From an uncultured Alistipes sp. (GTDB taxonomy: Bacteria; Bacteroidota; Bacteroidia; Bacteroidales; Rikenellaceae), in contig CAUDHE010000062.1 in assembly GCA_958449275.1 (NCBI GenBank), positions 1-15,255 on the forward strand: a stretch of DNA of 15,255 bases. The letters run 5' to 3'. The notes under the pieces were generated by a model. The model ran no database searches, was not told where the DNA came from, and saw only the letters and a list, made by a program, of their open reading frames with translations. The position numbers were made by a program, and so were the translations under genes. Positions 7,197-14,206 of the stretch are shown in pieces; the stretch's first letter is position 1, and every line of letters begins with the position of its first letter.

Positions 7197-7586
7197 TTAT
7201 ACGCGACGACGGTTGGGAGCGCGGCAGCCGTTGTGCGGCAACGGAGTGACATCGATGATCTCCATCACCTCGATACCGGCACCGTGGATGGTGCGCACGG
7301 CGCTCTCGCGACCCTGACCCGGGCCTTTGACATAAACCTTAACCTTGCGCAAGCCCATGTCGAAAGCAACCTTGGCGCAATCGGCTGCAGCCGTCTGCGC
7401 AGCATAGGGAGTATTCTTCTTCGAACCGCGGAAACCCATCTTACCTGCCGAAGACCAGCTGATTACCTCGCCTACCTCGTTGGTGATGGTGATGATTACG
7501 TTATTGAAAGTCGAGTGAACGAAGGCCATGCCCACGGCACCCACCTTGACAACCTTCTTTTTGACAGTTCCAGTTTTCTTTGCCAT
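7197..7586 (-). CDS. rpsK: 30S ribosomal protein S11
   Basis: S11 lies on the small-subunit platform and helps shape the mRNA exit region with S7 and S18. The 129-residue product has a Lys-rich N-terminus (MAKKTGTVKKKVVKVG), then AFVHSTFNNVIITITNEVGE. The signature VKGPGQGRESAVRTIHGAGI follows at about 87-106, and the end is DVTPLPHNGCRAPNRRRV. Length and motifs are ordinary for bacterial S11. It starts 13 bp after rpsM and is followed by a 66-bp gap before rpsD. Confidence 0.98.
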   Translation of the reverse strand: MAKKTGTVKKKVVKVGAVGMAFVHSTFNNVIITITNEVGEVISWSSAGKMGFRGSKKNTPYAAQTAAADCAKVAFDMGLRKVKVYVKGPGQGRESAVRTIHGAGIEVMEIIDVTPLPHNGCRAPNRRRV

Positions 7587-7599
7587 AACTTCCTATTTA

Positions 7600-7980
7600 T
7601 TACTTCGTTGCCTTTTTCTTGTTTGCTACGGTCTTCTTGCGGCCCTTGCGGGTACGCGCGTTGTTCTTGGTGCTCTGACCGCGAACGGGAAGTCCCAGAC
7701 GATGGCGGATACCGCGATAGCAGCCGATATCCATCAATCGCTTGATGTTGAGCTGAACCATCGAACGGCACTCGCCCTCGACCTTGATGCCCATATCGGC
7801 GATTGTTGAACGTATCGCACCGACCTGATCGTCCGACCAGTCGCTTACTTTTACATCATAGCTGATTCCTGCATTGTCCAGAATCTTGCGGGCAGTGCTG
7901 CGACCGATACCGTAAATGTAGGTAAGGCCGATTTCGCCCCGCTTGTTTTTCGGTAAATCTACACCGACTATACGTGCCAT
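7600..7980 (-). CDS. rpsM: 30S ribosomal protein S13
   Basis: S13 sits in the head of the small subunit, contacts the P-site tRNA and forms bridges to the 50S subunit. The 126-residue product begins MARIVGVDLPKNKRGEIGL and has the helix-two-turn-helix region with YGIGRSTARKIL. The signature GCYRGIRHRLGLPVRGQ is at about 89-105, with a Lys/Arg-rich C-terminal tail (TRKGRKKTVANKKKATK) that reaches toward tRNA. Length is normal. It is 31 bp downstream of rpmJ and 13 bp upstream of rpsK. Confidence 0.98.
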   Translation of the reverse strand: MARIVGVDLPKNKRGEIGLTYIYGIGRSTARKILDNAGISYDVKVSDWSDDQVGAIRSTIADMGIKVEGECRSMVQLNIKRLMDIGCYRGIRHRLGLPVRGQSTKNNARTRKGRKKTVANKKKATK

Positions 7981-8011
7981 AAATACTTTACTTTAATTAA
8001 TCGTTTGAATA

Positions 8012-8128
8012 CTACCCTTGGCGCATTTTGAATTTGGGATTTTTCTTGCAGATAACGTAGAGCTTACCTTTGCGCTTCACGATCTTGCAATCCTCGCTTC
8101 TCTTCTTGATTGATGCTTTTACTTTCAT
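8012..8128 (-). CDS. rpmJ: 50S ribosomal protein L36, partly degenerate zinc ribbon
   Basis: A small frame from the ATG at 8128 to TAG at 8012-8014 encodes 38 residues, beginning MKVKASIKKRSEDCKIVKRK and ending KNPKFKMRQG. This matches L36 in length, charge and start and end motifs. L36 is the smallest large-subunit protein and stabilises 23S rRNA near the L6/L16 region. Zinc-binding L36 uses Cys11, Cys14, Cys27 and His33. Here the equivalents are Ser11, Cys14, Cys27 and Phe33, so a full zinc site cannot form. The position between infA (20 bp) and rpsM (31 bp) is the standard one. Confidence 0.96.
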   Translation of the reverse strand: MKVKASIKKRSEDCKIVKRKGKLYVICKKNPKFKMRQG

Positions 8129-8148
8129 GATTTTCAAGCAATCTAATG

Positions 8149-8367
8149 TTATTTGTACCTGAAGGATATACGACCCTTACTCAAATCGTAGGGGGTCATC
8201 TCCACTTTGACCTTATCGCCGGGAAGGATCTTGATGTAGTGCATGCGCATCTTTCCCGAGATGTGGGCCGTGATAACGTGGCCGTTATCCAATTCGACAC
8301 GGAACATGGCGTTGGACAACGCCTCGATGATGGTTCCGTCTCGTTCAATAGCAGTTTGTTTTGCCAT
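8149..8367 (-). CDS. infA: Translation initiation factor IF-1
   Basis: IF-1 binds the A site of the 30S subunit during initiation and supports IF-2 and IF-3. The 72-residue product has exactly the length of E. coli IF-1 and reads MAKQTAIERDGTIIEALSNA with later motifs MFRVELDNGHVITAHISGKM, ILPGDKVKVEMTPYDLSKGR and the end ISFRYK. It is a single S1/OB-fold domain. It sits 10 bp after map and 20 bp before rpmJ, the usual map-infA-rpmJ arrangement. Confidence 0.98.
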   Translation of the reverse strand: MAKQTAIERDGTIIEALSNAMFRVELDNGHVITAHISGKMRMHYIKILPGDKVKVEMTPYDLSKGRISFRYK

Positions 8368-8377
8368 AGAGTCTTAG

Positions 8378-9154
8378 CTACTTGTTGTTAATTGCCTGTT
8401 CGATTATATTAAAGTCCGTCAACACGTCGGGTCCGTTGCGGCGAACTGCCACGGCGAACTCGAAGTGCGCCGCGGGTTTGCGGTCGCGAGTACGCACGGT
8501 CCAACCGTCACGCTCGAAAACCACCGCTCTACCGCCCATTGTAATCATCGGTTCTATGCAGATGACCATGCCTTCCTTCAAGAGAGGTCCTCTGCCGCGC
8601 GCGCCGAAATTGGGGACACCCGGGGCCTCGTGCATTCTTCGCCCCACTCCGTGACCCTCCAGCTCGCGCACTACGCCGTAGCCGAAGCTCTCGGCGTACT
8701 CCTGCACGGCCGCCGAGATATCGCCCACGCGATTTCCCGCCTTGGCCTGCGCCGTACCCTTATAAAGAGCTTCTTTGGTGACTTCCAGAAGTCGTCGCGC
8801 CTCTTCGCCGACCTCTCCCACGGCAAACGTATATGCCGAATCACCAACAAACCCCTTCAAAATTGTACCTATATCCACCGACACTACGTCGCCCTCCTCG
8901 ATGACACGATCCGACGGTATGCCGTGCACCACCTGCTCGTTGACCGATATGCAAGTCGCAGCGGGATAACCCGAGTAACCGAGAAATGCCGGAACGGCGC
9001 CGTTGGCACGGATAAAATCCTCGGCGATCTTGTCCAGTTCGCGCGTGGTTACACCCGGACGTATGTGACGTCCCACCTCGGCGAGCGTGCGGCTCACCAA
9101 AATGTTGTTCTCACGCAGGATCTCGATCTCCTCGTCTGTTTTCAAATGTATCAT
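8378..9154 (-). CDS. map: Methionine aminopeptidase, type I
   Basis: This enzyme removes the initiator methionine from new proteins whose second residue is small; it is cytosolic and needs two divalent metal ions. The 258-residue product has the pita-bread fold signatures. The substrate His is in VVHGIP (His77). The metal ligands are Asp94 (SVDIG), Asp105 (GDSAYTF), His168 (GHGVG), Glu201 (IEPM) and Glu232 (HFEF). There is no N-terminal zinc finger or extension, so it is the short bacterial class. The gene is 76 bp downstream of secY, the widest spacing among the closely packed genes. That gap holds a perfect -7 box and a hairpin, suggesting some independent control of map and the genes after it. 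It is 10 bp before infA. Confidence 0.97.
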   Translation of the reverse strand: MIHLKTDEEIEILRENNILVSRTLAEVGRHIRPGVTTRELDKIAEDFIRANGAVPAFLGYSGYPAATCISVNEQVVHGIPSDRVIEEGDVVSVDIGTILKGFVGDSAYTFAVGEVGEEARRLLEVTKEALYKGTAQAKAGNRVGDISAAVQEYAESFGYGVVRELEGHGVGRRMHEAPGVPNFGARGRGPLLKEGMVICIEPMITMGGRAVVFERDGWTVRTRDRKPAAHFEFAVAVRRNGPDVLTDFNIIEQAINNK

Positions 9155-9173
9155 CTCGTTCGTGTTTTTTCAT

Positions 9174-9221
9174 GTCGCGCGGCTTGCGTCGCGCAACCGT
9201 CGGACTTCTGTTTCAAACGTA
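9174..9221 (-). promoter_or_regulatory. Candidate internal promoter and hairpin between secY and map
   Basis: On the minus strand TACGTTTG (9214-9221) is a perfect TAnnTTTG box starting 9 bp after the secY stop codon. No TTG is visible 19-22 nt upstream. A stem of 8 pairs with one G-U (9190-9197 with 9174-9181) and an 8-nt loop follows. The downstream flank is A-rich, not T-rich, so this is not a standard terminator. If the promoter works, the hairpin lies in the 5' leader of map. Confidence 0.35.
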
Positions 9222-9230
9222 TTTCCGACT

Positions 9231-10604
9231 CTAATAACGTCCCTGTATGCGTCCCGTCTTCATCAGACCGTCGTAATGACGCATCAGCAGATAGCTCTCA
9301 ATCTGCTTAAGAGTGTCGAGCACCACACCCACCATAATCAGCAGCGACGTACCTCCGTAGAAGTAGGCGAAATGCTGCTGCACGCCAAGGAACCGCATCG
9401 CCAGCGCGGGCATGATGGCCACGAGCGCAAGGAAGATCGATCCCGGGAGGGTGATTCTCGTCATGATGGTGTCGATGTAGTTCACGGTCTGCTTACCCGG
9501 CTTGACACCCGGGATAAAGCCGCCGTTACGCTTCATGTCGTCGGCCATCATTTGAGGATTGATGATAATCGCCGTATAAAAATATGTGAAGACGATTACC
9601 AGCACTGCCAGCGTGAGGTTGTACCAGAATCCCTGAAAGTTCGAGAAGGCGCCTTTCAGGCCCGGAATAAACGCGGGGATGAACATCAATGCCTGCGCGA
9701 AGATGATGGGCATCACGTTGGCCGCATTCATCTTCAGCGGGATGTATTGACGCACACCGCCGTACTGTTTGTTACCCACGATACGCTTGGCATACTGCAC
9801 AGGCACCTTGCGAACGGCCTGCACCACGGCGATCGTCACCATGAACACGAGGAACAGCAGCGCCAGCTCCACCACGAACATGATAAGGCTGCCCGTCGAG
9901 GTCTCCACGCGGGCCGTGAACTCGGCCAGCAGAGCCTGCGGCAGACGGGCCACGATACCGATCATGATGATGAGCGAAATGCCGTTGCCGATGCCTTTGT
10001 CCGTAATCTTTTCGCCCAGCCACATGGTGAACATGGTACCTGCGATGAGAATGACGGTCGCATAAGCGAAGAAGTAGAACGTACCGCCGTATACGAAAGC
10101 CTCCGAAGAGGTGCGGTACAGATTGGCCACGTATGCGGGACCCTGAAGGCACAATACGCCGATGGTCAGCAAACGCGTCCACTGGTTCATTTTGCGGCGG
10201 CCGCTCTCACCCTCCTTCTGCAACTTCTGCACTGCGGGCACCATCATGCCCAAGAGCTGAATGATGATCGAAGCGGTGATGTAGGGCATTACACCGAGCG
10301 CGAAGATGGCTGCATTGGCAAATGCACCGCCAGAGAATACGTCCAGCAGACCCAGCAGGGTGTTGCTGTTCATCTGGTTTGCCAAAGCCGACCCCTCGCC
10401 CAACGCGTTGGGGTTGATACCCGGTATTACCACAAAACAACCCAAACGAAATACAAGCAGGAGGCCCAAGGTGTAAAATACACGCTTGCGCAACTCCTCG
10501 ATCTTGTAAATGTTCTTGAGCGTTTCGACGAGTTTCTTGTTGGTCGCCAGCAGCAGCACTATGAGCGCCACCGCCACCAGACCGACAATAAGATAACCGT
10601 TCAT
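9231..10604 (-). CDS. secY: Protein translocase subunit SecY with extra N-terminal membrane segment
   Basis: SecY is the channel of the Sec translocon in the inner membrane. The 457-residue product has the ten expected helices and family motifs. These include FRLGCFVVIPGIN (52-64), the plug/helix-2 region LLGLLDVFSGG (83-93) with LGVMPYITASII, and the cytoplasmic loops EKITDKGIGNGISLII and KRIVGNKQYGGVRQYIPLKM, followed by GFIPGVKPGKQT. Compared with E. coli SecY, the IPG motif lies about 19 residues further in. Before the usual amphipathic LVETLKNIYKIEELRKR helix there is an added hydrophobic stretch (about 4-20), followed by NKK. No ATG lies at the conventional start, so the extension seems real. 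By the positive-inside rule its N-terminus would face the periplasm, returning the normal N-terminus to the cytosol. The gene follows rplO by 18 bp. Confidence 0.97.
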   Translation of the reverse strand: MNGYLIVGLVAVALIVLLLATNKKLVETLKNIYKIEELRKRVFYTLGLLLVFRLGCFVVIPGINPNALGEGSALANQMNSNTLLGLLDVFSGGAFANAAIFALGVMPYITASIIIQLLGMMVPAVQKLQKEGESGRRKMNQWTRLLTIGVLCLQGPAYVANLYRTSSEAFVYGGTFYFFAYATVILIAGTMFTMWLGEKITDKGIGNGISLIIMIGIVARLPQALLAEFTARVETSTGSLIMFVVELALLFLVFMVTIAVVQAVRKVPVQYAKRIVGNKQYGGVRQYIPLKMNAANVMPIIFAQALMFIPAFIPGLKGAFSNFQGFWYNLTLAVLVIVFTYFYTAIIINPQMMADDMKRNGGFIPGVKPGKQTVNYIDTIMTRITLPGSIFLALVAIMPALAMRFLGVQQHFAYFYGGTSLLIMVGVVLDTLKQIESYLLMRHYDGLMKTGRIQGRY

Positions 10605-10622
10605 ATCGAATTGGTTTTTAAA

Positions 10623-11069
10623 TTACAACTTTTCCACACTGCCGCCGGCTGCCGCGATAGCCGCTTCCGCGCTCTTCGAGAAAGCGTGAGCCGTAACGGT
10701 GAGGGCCTTGCTTACCGAGCCGTTGCCCAGAATCTTCACCTTGTCGTTCGACGAGACGAATCCTGCGGCGATCAGCGTATCGACATTGATCGCGCTCAGC
10801 TCTTTTTTCGATGCAAGCTCCTCCAGCGTAGAGAGGTTGATAGGCTTAAACTCCACCCGGTTCAGATTCTTGAAGCCGAACTTGGGCAGACGACGCTGCA
10901 AAGGCATCTGACCGCCCTCGAAACCGAGCTTGCGAGAATAACCCGAACGCGACTTGGCGCCCTTCAGACCGCGCGTAGAGTAACCGCCGCGACCCGAACC
11001 CGCTCCTCGACCGACGCGCTTGTCGTGGTGAGTAGAGCCCTGTGCGGGCTTCATGTTATTGAGTTCCAT
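10623..11069 (-). CDS. rplO: 50S ribosomal protein L15
   Basis: L15 is a late-assembly protein of the large subunit that threads a long extended N-terminus into 23S rRNA. The 148-residue product has the Gly/Arg-rich N-terminal region (GSTHHDKRVGRGAGSGRGGY, then GLKGAKSRSG) and the GGQMPLQRRLPKFGF motif at about 53-67. A globular C-terminal domain follows with INVDTLIAAGFV and VKILGNGSVSKALTVTAHAF. Length and motifs are standard. It is placed 27 bp after rpmD and 18 bp before secY, as in the classical spc operon. Confidence 0.98.
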   Translation of the reverse strand: MELNNMKPAQGSTHHDKRVGRGAGSGRGGYSTRGLKGAKSRSGYSRKLGFEGGQMPLQRRLPKFGFKNLNRVEFKPINLSTLEELASKKELSAINVDTLIAAGFVSSNDKVKILGNGSVSKALTVTAHAFSKSAEAAIAAAGGSVEKL

Positions 11070-11096
11070 CTTAAGATCAATCTTTTTTCGTTAAAC

Positions 11097-11279
11097 TTAC
11101 TTTACCTCCTCGATGACAACGAGGTGCTTCACGCGCTCGAGCATACCTTTAATGATAACCGAGTCCTCGTGCTCTACGCTCTGATTTATCTTGCGAAGGC
11201 CCAGAGCATCGAGATTCTTGCGCTGACGCAGCGATGCGCCGATGCGGCTGCGTACCTGAGTGATTTTCAATTTTGCCAT
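11097..11279 (-). CDS. rpmD: 50S ribosomal protein L30
   Basis: L30 is a small two-layer alpha/beta protein of the large subunit. The 60-residue product reads MAKLKITQVRSRIGASLRQR, then a LDALGLRKINQSVEHEDSV segment that matches the family core (LGLRKxxxxVxxxD), and ends VKHLVVIEEVK. Length is typical of bacterial L30 (about 60). It lies between rpsE (14 bp) and rplO (27 bp), the conserved position. Confidence 0.97.
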   Translation of the reverse strand: MAKLKITQVRSRIGASLRQRKNLDALGLRKINQSVEHEDSVIIKGMLERVKHLVVIEEVK

Positions 11280-11293
11280 AGTTCTCCGTACGA

Positions 11294-11812
11294 TTAACCG
11301 TTAAACACCTTGTTCATCGAGATGCCGCGAACCTGAGCCACGCTGCGTGCGTCGCGCAATTCGCACAATGCGCCAACGGTGGCCTTCACCAAGTTGTGGG
11401 GGTTCGACGAACCCTTGCTCTTCGCCAGCACGTTCTTCACGCCTACCGACTCCAGCACGGCACGCATGGCACCGCCGGCGATGATACCCGTACCGGGAGC
11501 TGCCGGACGGATCATGACCAACGAACCGCCGAAACGCATCTCCTGCTTGTGGGGAATGGTTCCGTTGATAACGGGGATCTTCACCAGATTCTTCTTTGCA
11601 TCCTCGACGCCCTTTGCGATTGCCGACGTAACCTCCGATGCCTTGCCGAGGCCGTAGCCTACCACACCGTTCTCGTTACCCACCACGACAATGGCAGAGA
11701 AGCTGAATGTGCGACCGCCCTTGGTCACCTTGGTGACGCGGTTGATGCTTACGAGCCTGTCCTTAAGCTCAAGGTCGCTTGTACGAACTTTCTTTATGTT
11801 GGTATTTGACAT
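11294..11812 (-). CDS. rpsE: 30S ribosomal protein S5
   Basis: S5 lies at the mRNA entry side of the small subunit with S3 and S4 and influences decoding accuracy. The 172-residue product has the N-terminal double-stranded-RNA-binding-like domain (about 12-77) with RVTKVTKGGRTFSFSAIVVV and GYGLGKASEV. The C-terminal domain includes GSLVMIRPAAPGTGIIAGG and GSSNPHNLVKATVGAL. The KGGR/FSFSA loop, where spectinomycin-resistance changes arise in other bacteria, looks normal. It starts 5 bp after rplR and ends 14 bp before rpmD. Confidence 0.98.
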   Translation of the reverse strand: MSNTNIKKVRTSDLELKDRLVSINRVTKVTKGGRTFSFSAIVVVGNENGVVGYGLGKASEVTSAIAKGVEDAKKNLVKIPVINGTIPHKQEMRFGGSLVMIRPAAPGTGIIAGGAMRAVLESVGVKNVLAKSKGSSNPHNLVKATVGALCELRDARSVAQVRGISMNKVFNG

Positions 11813-11817
11813 ATCGC

Positions 11818-12180
11818 TTAGAATTTAAGACCGCCCTCGCGAGCTGCGTCGGCTAACATTTTAACTCTTCCGTGATAGAGGTATCCGTTACGGTCGAACG
11901 AAACGGTAGAGATACCCTTCGCGGTGGCGCGCTCGGCAGCCAGTTTGCCCACCAAAGCGGCGATTTCGCACTTGTTCTTGCCTGCCGTCTCGGCCGCGAT
12001 CTCCTTGTCGAGCGAAGACGCCGTGGCGAGAGTGACGCCTGCAAGGTCATCAATAAACTGCACGTAGATCTGCTTGTTGCTACGGAATACAGTCATACGA
12101 GGCTGCTCGGGCGTACCGCTCACGATCTTGCGGATACGCATCTTGATCCTCTCTCTTCTTTCTATCTTAGTTAATGACAT
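11818..12180 (-). CDS. rplR: 50S ribosomal protein L18
   Basis: L18 binds 5S rRNA together with L5 and helps attach it to the large subunit. The 120-residue product has a basic N-terminus (MSLTKIERRERIKMRIRKIV), then RMTVFRSNKQIYVQFIDDLA and VTLATASSLDK. A C-terminal region with VGKLAAERATAKGISTVSFD and GYLYHGRVKMLADAAREGGL matches the family end motif. Length is standard. It begins 18 bp after rplF and precedes rpsE by 5 bp. Confidence 0.98.
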   Translation of the reverse strand: MSLTKIERRERIKMRIRKIVSGTPEQPRMTVFRSNKQIYVQFIDDLAGVTLATASSLDKEIAAETAGKNKCEIAALVGKLAAERATAKGISTVSFDRNGYLYHGRVKMLADAAREGGLKF

Positions 12181-12198
12181 AATGCTTGACTTAATTTA

Positions 12199-12783
12199 TT
12201 ATTTCGATGCAGACTTACCGGCCTTGCGACGCAAAGTCTCGCCGACGAACTTGATACCCTTACCCTTGTACGGCTCAGGCTTGCGCAGCGAACGGATCTT
12301 GGCCGCAACCTGACCTATGAGCTGCTTATCCGAACTCTTCAGCGTTACGATGGGGTTGCCCTTCTTCTCCGTCACGGCGGTAGCGGTGACCTCGGCGGGG
12401 AGCATCAGCGCGATGTCGTGCGAATAGCCGAGGCTCATCTCCAGCACGTTGCCCTTCATTTCGGCTTTGTAACCTACGCCCACCAGCTCCTGCTTGATCT
12501 CGTAGCCCTTCGATACGCCGATGACCATGTTGTTTATCAGCGCGCGGTAGAGACCGTGCAGCGAACGGTGACGAGGCTGGTTGGTGGGACGGCTTACCAT
12601 CACGGCAGGCTCCTCCTTGCCCGAGTGAGCGTCGGTGTGAGTTCCGACCTCGACCTTAATGTCCGAGTCGACCTTCTGACTCAGTGTACCAAGTGGCCCT
12701 TTCACGCTTACCGTATTGTCGGCAGCGACCTCCACGGTCACGCCTGCGGGTAAGATTACAGGTAATTTACCAATTCTTGACAT
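12199..12783 (-). CDS. rplF: 50S ribosomal protein L6
   Basis: L6 lies near the factor-binding site of the large subunit, by the sarcin-ricin loop. The ATG at 12783 gives 194 residues beginning MSRIGKLPVILPAGVTVEV, the usual L6 start. A longer in-frame option from 12861 would overlap rpsH and add 26 residues unlike any L6, so I reject it. Two duplicated alpha/beta domains are visible. The first carries VSVKGPLGTLSQKV and RHRSLHGLYRALINNMVIGV. The second carries ELVGVGYKAEMKGNVLEMSL, and RSLRKPEPYKGKGIKFVGE lies near the end, followed by a basic tail. It is 43 bp after rpsH and 18 bp before rplR. Confidence 0.97.
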   Translation of the reverse strand: MSRIGKLPVILPAGVTVEVAADNTVSVKGPLGTLSQKVDSDIKVEVGTHTDAHSGKEEPAVMVSRPTNQPRHRSLHGLYRALINNMVIGVSKGYEIKQELVGVGYKAEMKGNVLEMSLGYSHDIALMLPAEVTATAVTEKKGNPIVTLKSSDKQLIGQVAAKIRSLRKPEPYKGKGIKFVGETLRRKAGKSASK

Positions 12784-12826
12784 TTTTTCTTGAGTTTGTG
12801 TTGTTAATAATTCAGCTCGGGCGCGG

Positions 12827-13225
12827 TTAGTAGATATAGCACAATACCTCGCCGCCGACATTCTCCTTACGAGCCTTGGCGTCGGTCATGATACCCTTCG
12901 AAGTCGACAGGATGGCGATACCCAAACCGTTCAGCACGCGGGGCATGCCGTCCACCGAAACATACTGACGCAAGCCCGGACGGCTTACGCGCTTCAGGTT
13001 CTTGATGGCGTTGGTCTTGGTGGCAGCGTCCCACTTCAGAGCGATCTTGATAGAGGGGTGACCCTTCTCGTCGGTGTCGAACTTGTAGGCCAGAATGTAA
13101 CCCTGCTCGTAGAGAATCTTGGTGATCTCACGCTTAATTTTTGAACCGGGAGCTTCAACCACTTTGTGATTGGCTTTCACCGCGTTTCTAATTCGGGTCA
13201 GAAAATCCGCAATTGGATCTGTCAT
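12827..13225 (-). CDS. rpsH: 30S ribosomal protein S8
   Basis: S8 binds the central domain of 16S rRNA early in assembly and in E. coli represses the spc operon by binding its mRNA. The 132-residue product starts MTDPIADFLTRIRNAVKANH, the family signature, continues with VEAPGSKIKREITKILYEQG, and ends with the conserved GLGIAILSTSKGIMTDAKAR and GGEVLCYIY. The sequence is complete and normal. Its position is not: the gene normally follows rpsN closely, but here 1069 bp separate them. A consensus -7 box lies about 170 bp upstream, so rpsH appears to begin a new transcript with a leader of roughly 165 nt. Confidence 0.98.
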   Translation of the reverse strand: MTDPIADFLTRIRNAVKANHKVVEAPGSKIKREITKILYEQGYILAYKFDTDEKGHPSIKIALKWDAATKTNAIKNLKRVSRPGLRQYVSVDGMPRVLNGLGIAILSTSKGIMTDAKARKENVGGEVLCYIY

Positions 13226-13238
13226 AATGAATTAAAAA

Positions 13239-13372
13239 TTAAAAATTAATATAAAAAAGTTTATCTTCCGCATCGGGCCTCGCGACCCTCCGCCTTTTTT
13301 CATACCCTTCGCACCGCCGCACTGCTCTCGGCCGCCCCGCTCTCATTCTAACCGATTGAGATTTAGGAGCAT
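13239..13372 (-). other. Two overlapping small open frames in the rpsH leader
   Basis: ATG 13372 to TGA 13343 encodes MLLNLNRLE. Its stop overlaps the ATG at 13346, which opens a 35-residue frame ending at TAA 13239, 13 bp before rpsH. That frame is strongly basic (MRAGRPRAVRRCEGYEKRRR, then VARPDAEDKLFYINF; nine Arg). Both would lie on the mRNA started at the 13397 promoter. They may be leader peptides coupled to rpsH, but composition alone could produce them. Confidence 0.2.
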
Positions 13373-13396
13373 CGGCCGTTGCGGTCGAAACGCGCG

Positions 13397-13404
13397 CAAA
13401 TATA
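13397..13404 (-). promoter_or_regulatory. -7 promoter box for rpsH and the downstream genes
   Basis: TATATTTG on the minus strand is a perfect TAnnTTTG match, placing initiation near 13390. The nearest TTTG upstream (13419-13422) leaves only 14 nt, shorter than the usual 19-21, so the -33 element is weak or absent. No other perfect box is seen in the gap, and the position just before the first gene after a terminator supports the call. Confidence 0.55.
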
Positions 13405-13883
13405 CGAAAAAAATTCCGCAAATCGCCATAATTCAGACCGATATTCGTCATTTTAAGCGATTATGCGTCGAAACGAACCGAAACGGACCAACCGAGCGAC
13501 CCCGATGTTCCGTTCCGCACACGACAAAAGTCGCAACCGACACCGCGTTTCACACGGCACTGCCACAACCCGTCGTCGCAGGAATTCCCGTGCGGATCCT
13601 CCGCCCGAGGTTCCGATTCCACGCACCGCCCGAATACGAACAAAAGTCCTTCGGCGATCCTTGAAAGCGCAACTCGATGCCTAACCTTTTCCTCCGCCGC
13701 GCCACCGAGAAGTTACCGCCACAAAGCGGCACTTTCCCCGACGCTCGCAAACGAACTACTCGGGATTCTGCATCCGTATAGAGTTTTTATTCTTTTATAT
13801 GGAGGTTTTTCTATATCCGAACGTCATCGGGCCAACCCACCGACATCGGCGGCCACAGGCCGCGTTTACGAGTCTGACCCTCC

Positions 13884-13913
13884 CCAAAGTCCCCTCCTCG
13901 GAGGGGACTTTGG
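13884..13913. repeat. Perfect 14-bp inverted repeat, REP-like hairpin
   Basis: CCAAAGTCCCCTCC (13884-13897) pairs perfectly with GGAGGGGACTTTGG (13900-13913) around a 2-nt centre, in practice 13 bp with a CTCG loop. No T-run follows on either strand, so it is not a standard terminator. The CCCCTCC-GGAGGGG core resembles palindromic dispersed repeats I associate with Bacteroidetes genomes, but that is memory and untested here. Confidence 0.8.
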
Positions 13914-14206
13914 TCGCTACGCTCCGAAAAAGGTATCTTGGAAGTACCTCGAATATATTTTACCTCATAAGTGCAGGCACCGTTTGCGTTGCGTCGAAAA
14001 CTTCGAATTGCGTCTCCGCTCATCCTCTTCGGTTCGCACGCACCGCCGACCTCTGCCGTCCATATATCGCCCGAAAATCCCGCAAACGCACATTCACGAT
14101 ATCCTCGCACATCTTATATACACGGCCTCGTCGGGGAGGCACCCTCGAATAAAAATTCCGAGAGATAATCGACACCGATCAGGAGCCTCGGCTCCTTCCT
14201 GCGTCG

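Noticed and set aside
9087..11297. A 736-codon plus-strand open frame across map, secY, rplO and rpmD
   Set aside because: It lies antisense to well-identified genes, has an improbable His/Arg/Gln-rich composition and no domain. It is a by-product of codon bias in the ribosomal genes.
12784..12861. Longer start for rplF at 12861
   Set aside because: It would overlap rpsH, and the added 26 residues do not match L6, while MSRIGKLP is the normal N-terminus.
13799..14152. 117-codon plus-strand and 99-codon minus-strand open frames in the operon gap
   Set aside because: They overlap each other antisense across the 14-bp hairpin, have no recognisable domain and no promoter box. More likely repeat DNA than genes.
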